From Pelagibacterales bacterium SAG-MED11 (GTDB taxonomy: Bacteria > Pseudomonadota > Alphaproteobacteria > Pelagibacterales > Pelagibacteraceae), in the NCBI GenBank assembly GCA_014654265.1, contig JACWDI010000002.1, positions 1-64,000 on the forward strand: a stretch of 64,000 nt of DNA, written 5' to 3'. Below the pieces are notes generated by a model. It was not told the origin of the DNA. It made no database searches and was given only the letters and a program-made list of their open reading frames with translations. This document shows, in pieces, positions 1 to 9,725 of the stretch. The stretch's first letter is position 1, and every line of letters starts with the position of its first letter. Both the position numbers and the translations under genes were made by a program.

Positions 1-653
1 GTATGACTATCTGTACCAACAAGTGTATCAGGAAATAAATAATTTTGACCTTCGTGCTCAGCTAACCAAACAACTTTTGAAAGATATTCAAGATTAACTT
101 GATGACAAATCCCCGTTCCTGGTGGAACTATTCTAAAGTTATTAAATGCCTGTTGTCCCCATTTAAGAAAAGAGTATCGTTCTCCATTTCTATTAAATTC
201 AATTTCAACATTTTTATCAAAAGAGTCTGCTTTTGCAGATTGGTCTACTTGTACCGAGTGGTCAATAACAAGGTCTACAGCTGAAAGAGGGTTAATTGTA
301 TTTGGATCTTTATTTTTGTCCTTAACAGCTTCTCGCATAGCAGCAAGATCTGCTACTGCAGGTATTCCAGTGTAGTCTTGAAGTAAAACTCTTGCTGGTC
401 TATATGCTATTTCAGTTTTAGATTTTTTTTCTTTTAGCCAATTTTTTATTGCTTCAATTTGATTTTTAGTAACTGACAAGTCATCTTCATATCTTAAAAG
501 ATTTTCAAGCAATACCTTAAGGGATTTGGGTAGCTTTGATATACCATCTAGGCCATTAGTCTCAGCTTTAGATAAAGAAAAAATTTTAAAGTCTTTATTA
601 TTAATCTTTATTTCTGTTAATGAATTGTATGAATTTTTTGTACCTGGTTTCAT
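1..653 (-). CDS. acnA: Aconitate hydratase, N-terminal part (runs off window edge)
   Basis: Minus-strand translation from ATG at 653: MKPGTKNSYNSLTEIKINNKDFKIFSL...PARVLLQDYTGIPAVADLAAMR...VDLVIDHSVQVD...GTDSHT, typical aconitase A N-terminus. Confidence 0.95.
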   Translation of the reverse strand, partial: MKPGTKNSYNSLTEIKINNKDFKIFSLSKAETNGLDGISKLPKSLKVLLENLLRYEDDLSVTKNQIEAIKNWLKEKKSKTEIAYRPARVLLQDYTGIPAVADLAAMREAVKDKNKDPNTINPLSAVDLVIDHSVQVDQSAKADSFDKNVEIEFNRNGERYSFLKWGQQAFNNFRIVPPGTGICHQVNLEYLSKVVWLAEHEGQNYLFPDTLVGTDSH

Positions 654-656
654 GTA

Positions 657-1247
657 TTATATATAAAAAGTAATTATGCTTAAAATAAGAAGCAGTGACA
701 TAACACAATTAAAGTATTTAATAAATTTCTCATTTGTCGCAAATTTCCTAAGATATTTACCTACAAATGTCCAAAAAGTAATGCTGCTTAAAGAAACTAA
801 GAATGCAAAAAGAATAACTTGAGTCGCATATTTAAAATAGTTCTCTCCATTTTCGACATAAGTTGATACAATAATTATACCAATTAATACACCTTTAGGG
901 TTTAAGAATTGAAAAAGAAATGTCTCAATGAACTTTACTGGGTTTTCATTTTTTTTCTCACTATCTATCTTAGAAAAATAAATTTTATAAGCTAAGTAAA
1001 CTAAAAAAATACTTCCTAAATATTTTAAAGAAACTTGAATAATAGGAAATATTTTGAAGACATTAACTAAACCAATTGTTAATAGAAAAATCAGAAAAGT
1101 AAATCCTAAAGCAACTCCAAAAATATGTGGTAATGTTTTTTTTATACCAAAATTAAAACCTGAATAAGAAGCTATTACATTGTTGGGACCTGGGGTGTAG
1201 GCTGCTACTATCCAAAACAAAGCCATTGATAAAATTTCAGGGTGCAT
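657..1247 (-). CDS. LysE/RhtB family amino-acid exporter
   Basis: ORF 196 aa; YTPGPNNVIASYSG and multiple TM segments. Confidence 0.85.
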   Translation of the reverse strand: MHPEILSMALFWIVAAYTPGPNNVIASYSGFNFGIKKTLPHIFGVALGFTFLIFLLTIGLVNVFKIFPIIQVSLKYLGSIFLVYLAYKIYFSKIDSEKKNENPVKFIETFLFQFLNPKGVLIGIIIVSTYVENGENYFKYATQVILFAFLVSLSSITFWTFVGKYLRKFATNEKFIKYFNCVMSLLLILSIITFYI

Positions 1248-1251
1248 GAAA

Positions 1252-1593
1252 TTAGGCTATAGGAAGACCATTTTCAGATTTTTGAGATGGATGTACTAAG
1301 ATTACTTTTCCTTCTTTGTCGATTGAACCTAAAATCAAAACTTGTGAGACTACTCCAGCAATATTTTTTTCAGCAAAATTGCAAACACCTATAACTTGTT
1401 TACCTTTTAAATTTTCTTCATTATAGTAATGAGTAATCTGAGCTGATGATTGCTTAATACCAATTTCCTCTCCAAAATCTACTTCAACAACTAATGAGGG
1501 TTTTCTAGCTTTTTCATTTTTCTTTACTGAAACCACTGTTCCAACTCTAATATCAACTTTATCAAAAATATCGTATGTTATTTCTTCTTTCAT
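1252..1593 (-). CDS. tRNA-binding domain protein, CsaA-like
   Basis: FDKVDIRVGTVVSVKKNEKARKPSLVVEVDFGEEIGIKQSSAQI; OB-fold tRNA_bind family. Confidence 0.85.
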   Translation of the reverse strand: MKEEITYDIFDKVDIRVGTVVSVKKNEKARKPSLVVEVDFGEEIGIKQSSAQITHYYNEENLKGKQVIGVCNFAEKNIAGVVSQVLILGSIDKEGKVILVHPSQKSENGLPIA

Positions 1594-1616
1594 AAATGCA
1601 GTATTTATATTAATTA

Positions 1617-2813
1617 TTGGTTATGAGTACAGATATTAATTTAGAAGAATTATATAATAATTCTGTAAAAATTTTATCAGATCTAATAGGTTTTAGGACT
1701 ATTTCAGGAGAAGATAATAGTGAATTAATTAATTATTGTGAAAATTTACTAAAAGAACTTGGAGCAACATCTTTTAAGACATTTGATAATGAAAAAAAAA
1801 GAGTAAATCTTTTTGCGACTATTAAAGCAAAAAAATCTAATGGTACTAAACCAATTATTTTATCTGGTCATACAGATACAGTTCCTGTCTCTAAAAGTTG
1901 GAGCACTGATCCTTTTAAAGCAACAATTAAGGATAACAAACTTTATGGTAGAGGTTCTTGTGACATGAAAGGTTTTATAGCATGCACTTTAGCTTTTGCT
2001 CCAATTTATGCAAAAATAAATTTAAATAGAGATATCCATTTTTCATTTACCTTTGATGAAGAGACAGCATGTTTAGGAGCTCCTATTTTAATCAAAGAAC
2101 TTCAAAAAAGAAATATTCAAGATGGAATTTGTATTATTGGTGAACCTACTAAAATGAAAATCATAGATGCTCATAAAGGTTGTTATGAATATACAACTTA
2201 TTTTGAGGGTTTAGCAGGACACAGCTCTGCTCCTCATAAAGGTGTTAGTGCTGTTGAATTTGCGGCAAGATACGCATCAAAATTAATTGAATTAAGAAAT
2301 GAACTTAAAAAAAGAGCACCAAAAGACTCCATATTTGATCCACCTTTTTCAACTTTACAAGTAGGAGGAATATTTGGAGGTATTGCTCATAATGTTATAG
2401 CTGATAAGTGTCATATTAATTGGGAAACGAGACCTGTTGTTAAAGAAGATGGTGTTTTTTTAAATAAAAAAATTGATGAATACGCGAATGATATTCTTTT
2501 GCCAGAAATGAAAAAAGTTTTTTCTAAATCAAATATTAGAAAAGAAATAATAGGTGAAGTAACAGGATTCGATCGAGTTGAAAAATCTGAGGCTTGTGAG
2601 TTAGTCTCAAGTCTAACTGGTGATAATTCAAGAGAAGTTGTGTCTTTTGGAACAGAGGCAGGATTATTTCAGGAAATTGGTATGAGTACAGTTGTATGTG
2701 GTCCAGGCTCAATTGAACAAGCTCACAAAGTAGATGAATTTATTGAACTAAATGAATTAAAAAAGTGTTTAAAGTTTCTAGATGGTTTAAAAAAACAATC
2801 TCTTCTAAATTAA
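1617..2813 (+). CDS. argE: ArgE-like acetylornithine deacetylase / M20 peptidase
   Basis: LSGHTDTVPV, GRGSCDMKGF, GEPT, GGIAHNVIAD motifs of the ArgE family; a second Met (MSTDIN) may be the true start. Confidence 0.85.
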   Translation: MVMSTDINLEELYNNSVKILSDLIGFRTISGEDNSELINYCENLLKELGATSFKTFDNEKKRVNLFATIKAKKSNGTKPIILSGHTDTVPVSKSWSTDPFKATIKDNKLYGRGSCDMKGFIACTLAFAPIYAKINLNRDIHFSFTFDEETACLGAPILIKELQKRNIQDGICIIGEPTKMKIIDAHKGCYEYTTYFEGLAGHSSAPHKGVSAVEFAARYASKLIELRNELKKRAPKDSIFDPPFSTLQVGGIFGGIAHNVIADKCHINWETRPVVKEDGVFLNKKIDEYANDILLPEMKKVFSKSNIRKEIIGEVTGFDRVEKSEACELVSSLTGDNSREVVSFGTEAGLFQEIGMSTVVCGPGSIEQAHKVDEFIELNELKKCLKFLDGLKKQSLLN

Positions 2814-4243
2814 CTCCAGCCACCCACAGATTTTACTTCCAAAAATTCCTCAAGGCCATGTTCACCAGCTTCTCTACCGATTCCTGAATGTTTAAAACCT
2901 CCAAATGGAGCATCAACAGCAATACCAGCTCCATTTACATCAACCATTCCTGATCTCAGCTTTCTCGCAACTCTTTTTACTTTTTCTGAGTCTTTAGTTT
3001 GAATATAGTTTGTTAATCCATAAGGTGTGTCATTGGCAATTTCAATTGCTTCTTCTTCGGTTTCAAATGGAATTACCGATAATACTGGTCCAAAAATTTC
3101 TGTTCTTGCGACTTCCATATTATTATTTACATCTGCAAATACAGTGGGTTTAACAAAATAGCCTTTGTCTAGTCCTGGTGGTTTACCTGGTCCACCTGCA
3201 ACTAATTTAGCACCTTCATCAATTCCCTTTTTAATTAAAGTTTGAATTTTATTATATTGAGTTTCAGAAATCACTGGGCCTATATGCTCTCCTTCTTTTT
3301 TAGGGTCACCTACCTCAAAATTTTCTGTATATTTTTTCAATCTTTCTATTGCATCACTATACATAGATTTCTCTACTAGCATTCTTGTAGGAGCATTACA
3401 TGATTGACCTGAATTTCTAAAACATCTTAACGCACCTCTTTCAATTGCTTCAGGATCAGCATCCTTAAAAATAATATTAGCACCTTTACCTCCTAATTCT
3501 AAACTCACTCTTTTAAAGTCTTTAGCAGCATTCTGAGAAATTAAAGCTCCTGCTCTAGTTGATCCTGTAAAAGAAATCATATTTATATCCGGGTGGCTTG
3601 TTAGTGCATCACCTGTTGTGGCTCCATCTCCATTAACTAAATTGAACACTCCTGCAGGAAATTTGGTATCATCTATCAATTCGGCGAGTATGATTGATGA
3701 TAATGGCGCAAGTTCTGATGGTTTTAAAACCATTGTACATCCAGATGCAATTGCAGGCATAACTTTTAAGCAAACTTGGTTCATTGGCCAGTTCCAAGGT
3801 GTTATTAACGCACAAACTCCTTTTGGTTCATAGATAAGTCTTTGGTTTGGAGCATGTTCACCTAATGGTTTTTCAAATTCGAAATTTTTTAAATACCTAA
3901 TAAAAGACTTTAAATGAGCCGCACCTGTTCCAGCTTGAAGTTTTGTAGCAAAGTCTTTTGGTGCACCCATTTCAACAGTAATTGCATTAGCAATATCTGC
4001 CCATCTTTTTTTATAATTCTCATAAAGTTTTTCTAATAATCTTATTCTTTCCTCTTTTGGTGAAAACGCCCATGAACTATAAGCTTTTTTTGCAGCGTTT
4101 ACTGCTAAGTCAACATCTTCTTTGTTTCCTAATGATATTACAGCACATTCTTCTTCTGTAGCAGGGTTGATTACTTTAATTTCTTCTTTGCTTATTGCCG
4201 TTACCCATTTACCATCTATATAAAAATTTTTTTTATTTTCCAT
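2810..4243 (-). CDS. Aldehyde dehydrogenase family protein
   Basis: FTGSTRAG, LELGGKGANIIF, NSGQSCNAPTR, EIFGPVLSV. Confidence 0.9.
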   Translation of the reverse strand: MENKKNFYIDGKWVTAISKEEIKVINPATEEECAVISLGNKEDVDLAVNAAKKAYSSWAFSPKEERIRLLEKLYENYKKRWADIANAITVEMGAPKDFATKLQAGTGAAHLKSFIRYLKNFEFEKPLGEHAPNQRLIYEPKGVCALITPWNWPMNQVCLKVMPAIASGCTMVLKPSELAPLSSIILAELIDDTKFPAGVFNLVNGDGATTGDALTSHPDINMISFTGSTRAGALISQNAAKDFKRVSLELGGKGANIIFKDADPEAIERGALRCFRNSGQSCNAPTRMLVEKSMYSDAIERLKKYTENFEVGDPKKEGEHIGPVISETQYNKIQTLIKKGIDEGAKLVAGGPGKPPGLDKGYFVKPTVFADVNNNMEVARTEIFGPVLSVIPFETEEEAIEIANDTPYGLTNYIQTKDSEKVKRVARKLRSGMVDVNGAGIAVDAPFGGFKHSGIGREAGEHGLEEFLEVKSVGGWS

Positions 4244-4263
4244 AGCAGACTCCTAACCTTTCC

Positions 4264-5223
4264 TTATTTTTTTGCAAACAAATTAGTTAATTCATAAACT
4301 ATTGTTGCTGCAGCAAGAGAGGTTACTTCAGCATGATCATAAGCTGGAGAAACCTCAACAACATCAGCTGAAATTAAATTTAAACCTGACAAACCTCTTA
4401 TAGTGTTAACCATTTCTCTTGAGGTCATTCCAGCAATTTCTGGTGTACCGGTTCCAGGGGCAAAAGCAGGATCTAATACATCTATATCAATAGATAAATA
4501 TAAAGGGTTATCTCCAACTCTTTTTTTAATTCTTTCAGCAATTTTATCGGTTCCTTGAGTTTGAAATTCATCACAATGAATAATCTTAAATCCAAAACTT
4601 TCATCATTTTTGATATCATCTTTACTGTACAAAGGTCCTCTTATACCCACATGCATTGAAGCATCATCTAAAAATAAATTTTCTTCCCTTGCTCTTCTAA
4701 AAGGCGTACCGTGAGTGTAAGGTGCACCAAAATAAGTATCCCAAGTATCTAGGTGTGCATCAAAATGAACTAAAGCTACTGGACCATTGTTAATTTTATT
4801 AACAGCTTTTAACAATGGAAATGCAATTGTGTGGTCACCACCAAGACTTATAATTCCCCCAACTTTATTCAATAATTCTTCAGCTCCCACCTCTATCTGT
4901 TTAATTGCCTCTTCAATATTAAATGGGTTGCAAGTGATATCTCCTGCATCAGCTACCTGTTGTACTTTGAAAGGTTCAACATCATAACTTGGATGGTAAT
5001 TTGTTCTTAAGTGTCTGGAAGCTTGTCTAATACTTTGGGGTCCAAATCTTGCACCTGGTCTGTAACTGGTTCCGGCATCAAATGGAATCCCGACAATTGC
5101 AACATCACAACTCTCCACATCTCTTAGCTCAGGTAATCTTGCAAATGTTGAAGGTCCAGCAAACCGTGGCACTTTAGTTCCACTTACTGGTTGGATTGGA
5201 TCTTTATTTCTTTTTTTTTTCAC
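4264..5223 (-). CDS. speB: Agmatinase / ureohydrolase family (agmatinase or guanidinobutyrase-type)
   Basis: GGDHTI, HFDAHLDTWD, SIDIDVLDPAFAPGTGTPE manganese-binding motifs; exact substrate not determinable. Confidence 0.85.
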   Translation of the reverse strand: MKKKRNKDPIQPVSGTKVPRFAGPSTFARLPELRDVESCDVAIVGIPFDAGTSYRPGARFGPQSIRQASRHLRTNYHPSYDVEPFKVQQVADAGDITCNPFNIEEAIKQIEVGAEELLNKVGGIISLGGDHTIAFPLLKAVNKINNGPVALVHFDAHLDTWDTYFGAPYTHGTPFRRAREENLFLDDASMHVGIRGPLYSKDDIKNDESFGFKIIHCDEFQTQGTDKIAERIKKRVGDNPLYLSIDIDVLDPAFAPGTGTPEIAGMTSREMVNTIRGLSGLNLISADVVEVSPAYDHAEVTSLAAATIVYELTNLFAKK

Positions 5224-5264
5224 AGTAAAATTGTATCACATTCATCTAAATTGGAATATCTTCT

Positions 5265-5999
5265 ATGTGTAAATTTATGAGCTTAATTAGATTAATTATA
5301 CTATCTTTATTTATTTTTACTCAAACTCAAGCTGATACTATTTATAATCTTATAAAAATTCCAAATTTAGAAATTTATGATATTAAAACTCCAAACAAAC
5401 TTAGATACTTATATGCCAAACAACCTTTTACTCTCGGTGTTGAAAAAAATATAGATTGTTATAATTCTGAAAAGAAAATTCTTGATCAAAAATACAAAAT
5501 AATTAAAAAAAATTTAGATAGATATAGTCAAGAATTTTTAAAAAAAATTAATCTTAAATACATAGTCCTGTGTGAAGATTTATCCATATCGAAAATTAAT
5601 ACTGCTGGAATTCCTGACCATATAATGAAAACATTAATCTTAGATATTAAATTTAACGAAGATTATTTTGAACGTGTAATCCACCATGAAGTGTTCCATA
5701 TTATAAATGATAGTTTTAAACAATTATTTGACGAAGACGTCTGGTCTAAATTTAACGTCAAAGAATTCAAATATGCTGAATGCTCCACCTGTACAGATAA
5801 ATTAGGCTTAGATACATACACAAATACTAATGGTTTTTTAACTGAATATTCAAGATCTACTGCATCTGAGGATATGGCTGAAGTATTCTCTCATTTAATG
5901 ATTGGATTAAATTTAGATAGTCTTGATCCAATTTTAGAAAAGAAAATTCACTTTATTAAAACTAATCTTTTAAAGATAGATGAAACTTTCATTTTATGA
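5265..5999 (+). CDS. Predicted secreted zinc metallopeptidase-like protein
   Basis: N-terminal signal-like segment (LIRLIILSLFIFTQTQA) and an HHEVFHI (HExxH) motif. Confidence 0.6.
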   Translation: MCKFMSLIRLIILSLFIFTQTQADTIYNLIKIPNLEIYDIKTPNKLRYLYAKQPFTLGVEKNIDCYNSEKKILDQKYKIIKKNLDRYSQEFLKKINLKYIVLCEDLSISKINTAGIPDHIMKTLILDIKFNEDYFERVIHHEVFHIINDSFKQLFDEDVWSKFNVKEFKYAECSTCTDKLGLDTYTNTNGFLTEYSRSTASEDMAEVFSHLMIGLNLDSLDPILEKKIHFIKTNLLKIDETFIL

Positions 6000-6643
6000 T
6001 TGAAAAAATTAAGGCGTCAAAATCTGAAAAAGCGATTTTGATATTTATAGTTACTTTAGCTATATTCTTTTTTGGTTCTTTCTTTTTGATAAAAGATAAA
6101 TGTTTATTTGTAAAAAATTATGACCCTCTAAAAATTACTTTTGATAATCCAAAAAATATTGCAATATTGAATGTTACTTGTGGAAATGTAATAATTGAAC
6201 TTTATCCTAACATTTCACCCAATGCTGTGAAAAGATTTAAACAATTAATTAACACGAAATCTTATGATGATGTTGCATTTCATAGAGTAATTAAAGACAC
6301 ACTTGTTCAGGCTGGGGATTTAGAGTTTGGAAAAAGGGGTAATTTAAATTACGGAAAAATTGGAACTGGGAAATCTGGATTAGGAACAATCAATTCAGAG
6401 GTGGATACTCCATTTAACTTTGATAAAGGTAGTGTCGGTTTTGCAAGAGGTCAAAAATATAACACTGAGGATAGTCAATTTTTTATAATTCTCAGAGATG
6501 AGCCATTATATGAAACTGAATATACCCCAATAGGAAAGGTAATTTATGGATTGGAAGCTTTGGAAAAAATAAAATATTTAGATAAATCAGAATATGTATT
6601 AAGGCCTGACTTTATAAATACTCTAAGAATGTTAGTTGACTAA
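5996..6643 (+). CDS. Cyclophilin-type peptidyl-prolyl cis-trans isomerase, membrane-anchored
   Basis: YDDVAFHRVIKDTLVQAGD, GSVGFARGQ, SQFFI; N-terminal TM segment; ATGA overlap with the upstream ORF. Confidence 0.85.
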   Translation: MIEKIKASKSEKAILIFIVTLAIFFFGSFFLIKDKCLFVKNYDPLKITFDNPKNIAILNVTCGNVIIELYPNISPNAVKRFKQLINTKSYDDVAFHRVIKDTLVQAGDLEFGKRGNLNYGKIGTGKSGLGTINSEVDTPFNFDKGSVGFARGQKYNTEDSQFFIILRDEPLYETEYTPIGKVIYGLEALEKIKYLDKSEYVLRPDFINTLRMLVD

Positions 6644-8854
6644 AGGTTTACCTGTAGCAAGAGTGTGTTTTATTCTATCTTGGGTTTTTTGAGTTTCAAT
6701 TAATCTCATAAAAGCATCAAGCTCTAATTTAAACAAATCATCTTCAGATAAAGTTTTATCGATTGTTGTATCACCTCCACTCAAAACATGAGCTAGCTCT
6801 TTTGCAACCTCAACCCCATGTTCTAATATAACTTTATCATTATAAAGTTTTTCTAAAATTTTATCCATTTCTCCTCTTACTGCTTTTCCAGGTAGATTAA
6901 ATTTATGTTCATCAGGTGCTTTAAAATCTTTATTTTCACTAAGAATTTTTTTTGAAACTTCTAATAAACTATTTCTATTCATTATTTTTTTATCATTTGG
7001 CCTCAAATATTTCATAGGTTCTGCTTCAACTGGTGAAGTAGCTGTCTTTCCATATCCAATAATATCAAACACTTTAAGTGGAGCAAAATTAGGATCCTTT
7101 TTGGCTTCGTCAGTATCAAGCCATCTAGCTAACATTTCCTTACATCCTCCACCTGCTGGGATCAAACCAACAATAGTTTCAACTAATCCAACTACTATAT
7201 TTGTGTGTGAGGCAACAAAATTACTTTGAACCATTACTTCAAATCCACCACCTAAAGTTAATCCTGAAGGAGCTGAAATTACTGGATATTTGGAATATTT
7301 TAAATGTTTACATGTTTCTTGGAAATATTTAATGAATTTTTCAATTGATTTAAAATCTTTTTTATCAGCAAATTGCATTGTGTAGGTTAAATTAACACCA
7401 GCAGAGAACTGCATACTTTCATTAATTATTATCAGAGGTTTATCAGTTGCTTTTTTAAGAGCATCCATAGAGTCATAATCTAAAGCATTAGCTTTAGTAG
7501 TAAACTCAACAATGTTATAGTCACTAAACTTATAAATTTTTGCTGAGTCATTTCCATCCAAACTTAAGGCTGTTTTCTTAACTTTGCCTAAAGTTTCAAT
7601 ATTTGTATATTTTTGTCTTTCACCATAAAAATCTTCATTTTGAGTTTTAGATAAATTTTCTAAAAAACTATTGCCACTAAAATTATCAACTTTATCAAAG
7701 AAATTTTTAACCCCTATTTCTTCAAGCATTTCGAAAGGACCTTTAGCCCAGTTGAAGCCAAGCCTCATTGCTTCATCAATATCATTAAATTCTTTAGTAA
7801 TTCCTGGCACTAATGAAGACGCATATTTAATTATTTGAGATATTACAGACCAAGCATATTCACCATATTTATCTTCTCTATCAATTAGCGCTTTAAGATC
7901 TACTTTATCTGATTTCATATCAATCTTTTTGGTAGGTGAATAATCACCAGTCGCAAGATTAATAGCTTCCATAACTTTATTAGTTCCAGTTTTGTTTGTT
8001 CTGTAAAAACCACCTTTACCTTTTCTTCCAGTATAGCCAGTATCAATTAATTTTTTTACTAATGGAATTTCTTTTGCAACCTCATGAAACTTATCTGTCT
8101 CGGGCAACTCTTTAATAAAACTTTTTAAAACATCAGCCATTAAATCAATACCTATTAAATCATAAAGACCAAATACTCCTGTTTTTGGAATTCCCATTGG
8201 TCTTCCAAAAATTGCATCTGCTTCTTCGACTGATAATTTCATTTTAAAAGCTTCAGTCATAGCTATTTGCATAGCATAAACACCTACTCTGTTTCCTAAA
8301 AAGCCAGGAGTATCATTACAAACAATTGCACCTTTTCCCAGTTCTATTTCACAAAATTCTTTTAATTCGTTTATTTTATTTAGATCATTATTTTCATTTT
8401 TAACGATTTCTAAAAGGCCCATATATCTCACAGGGTTAAAAAAGTGAGTAATACAAAAATCTTTTTTTTCTTTATCAGTTAAGTGTTGTGATAAGACTTT
8501 AATTGGAATAGATGAGGTATTTGAAGAAACAATCGCTCCATCTTTTCTTGCTTTAAATATTTTTTCATAAATTTGATGTTTGATGTCAATTCTTTCCACA
8601 ACTGCTTCAACAACCCAATCAGCATCTTTTACTACATCAAAATTGTCATCTATATTTCCAACTTTAATATTATTAATTTTTGATCTATCGAGTAATAAAG
8701 GTGGTCTGGATTTATGAATTCTATCTCTTGCCTTTTCACTAATTTCAGTTTTTAAATCTAGTAAAGTAACTGGAACATTTGCGTTACATAAATGAGCAGC
8801 TATCCCGCTTCCCATAGTTCCTGAACCGATCACTACTACATTCTTAATCTTCAT
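6632..8854 (-). CDS. 3-hydroxyacyl-CoA dehydrogenase/enoyl-CoA hydratase fusion, FadN-like domain order
   Basis: N-terminal VVVIGSGTMGSGIAAHL (HAD) and C-terminal SAPSGLTLGGGFEVMVQSNFVASHTNIVVGLVETIVGLIPAGGG (crotonase). Confidence 0.85.
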   Translation of the reverse strand: MKIKNVVVIGSGTMGSGIAAHLCNANVPVTLLDLKTEISEKARDRIHKSRPPLLLDRSKINNIKVGNIDDNFDVVKDADWVVEAVVERIDIKHQIYEKIFKARKDGAIVSSNTSSIPIKVLSQHLTDKEKKDFCITHFFNPVRYMGLLEIVKNENNDLNKINELKEFCEIELGKGAIVCNDTPGFLGNRVGVYAMQIAMTEAFKMKLSVEEADAIFGRPMGIPKTGVFGLYDLIGIDLMADVLKSFIKELPETDKFHEVAKEIPLVKKLIDTGYTGRKGKGGFYRTNKTGTNKVMEAINLATGDYSPTKKIDMKSDKVDLKALIDREDKYGEYAWSVISQIIKYASSLVPGITKEFNDIDEAMRLGFNWAKGPFEMLEEIGVKNFFDKVDNFSGNSFLENLSKTQNEDFYGERQKYTNIETLGKVKKTALSLDGNDSAKIYKFSDYNIVEFTTKANALDYDSMDALKKATDKPLIIINESMQFSAGVNLTYTMQFADKKDFKSIEKFIKYFQETCKHLKYSKYPVISAPSGLTLGGGFEVMVQSNFVASHTNIVVGLVETIVGLIPAGGGCKEMLARWLDTDEAKKDPNFAPLKVFDIIGYGKTATSPVEAEPMKYLRPNDKKIMNRNSLLEVSKKILSENKDFKAPDEHKFNLPGKAVRGEMDKILEKLYNDKVILEHGVEVAKELAHVLSGGDTTIDKTLSEDDLFKLELDAFMRLIETQKTQDRIKHTLATGKPLVN

Positions 8855-8866
8855 GTAGCGATCTTA

Positions 8867-9721
8867 CTATCTGTTAATACCTCTGAGTCTCTCAGATCTT
8901 CTTCTTAAGAGTTCAGCGGTAACTAATATTAATGTTGATAAAATAATTAGACAAGTTGCAACGGCCAGAATGGTTGGGCTCAACTGTTCTCTTAACCCTG
9001 TCCACATTTGAATAGGGATTGTAGTATTTTCTAACCCAGCTAAGAACAATACCACCACAACTTCATCAAATGAAGTTACAAAAGCAAATAATCCTCCAGA
9101 TATCACACCGGGTAGAATTAATGGTAAAGTAATTTTCATAAAAGTATTTACTGGATTACTACCAAGACTTGCTGCTGCTCTTGTTACGCTATGGTCAAAT
9201 CCTGATAAAGTTGCAGTAACAGTGATTACTACAAATGGTGTACCTAATATAATATGAGCAAGAATTATACCTAAATGAGTTGCAGCCAAACCTGCTTTAG
9301 CCATAAAGAAAAATATTGCTACACCAGAAATAATTAATGGAACGATCATTGGAGATATTAAAACTGCCATAATTAAACCCTTGTAAGGCATGTGTCTACT
9401 GCTTAAGCCTAAAGCAGCAACAGTTCCTAAAATAACTGAACCAATTGTTGCAAAAATTGCAATGATAAAACTATTTTTTGTAGCTAAACCCCAAGGATTT
9501 TTGGTTCCATAGATCATGTCCTTATACCATCTTAATGAAAACGCATCAGGGTCTAGTCGTTTCATTCCATCGGAAAAAACTAAAAATTCCTCAGCATTGA
9601 AAGATAATGGGAAAATTACAAATAGTGGAGCAATAAGAAAAAAGAAAACTGCTGCACAAATAGTCAAATAAACATAATGCCAAATTCTATAATGTGGTTC
9701 TGTATATTTTGGTAAGGCCAT
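8867..9721 (-). CDS. potC: Spermidine/putrescine-type ABC transporter permease
   Basis: Binding-protein-dependent permease motif (AAASLGSNPVNTFMKITLPLILPGV). Confidence 0.85.
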   Translation of the reverse strand: MALPKYTEPHYRIWHYVYLTICAAVFFFLIAPLFVIFPLSFNAEEFLVFSDGMKRLDPDAFSLRWYKDMIYGTKNPWGLATKNSFIIAIFATIGSVILGTVAALGLSSRHMPYKGLIMAVLISPMIVPLIISGVAIFFFMAKAGLAATHLGIILAHIILGTPFVVITVTATLSGFDHSVTRAAASLGSNPVNTFMKITLPLILPGVISGGLFAFVTSFDEVVVVLFLAGLENTTIPIQMWTGLREQLSPTILAVATCLIILSTLILVTAELLRRRSERLRGINR

Positions 9722-9725
9722 TCTT

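Noticed and set aside
99-284. 61-aa plus-strand ORF
   Set aside because: Antisense to acnA coding sequence
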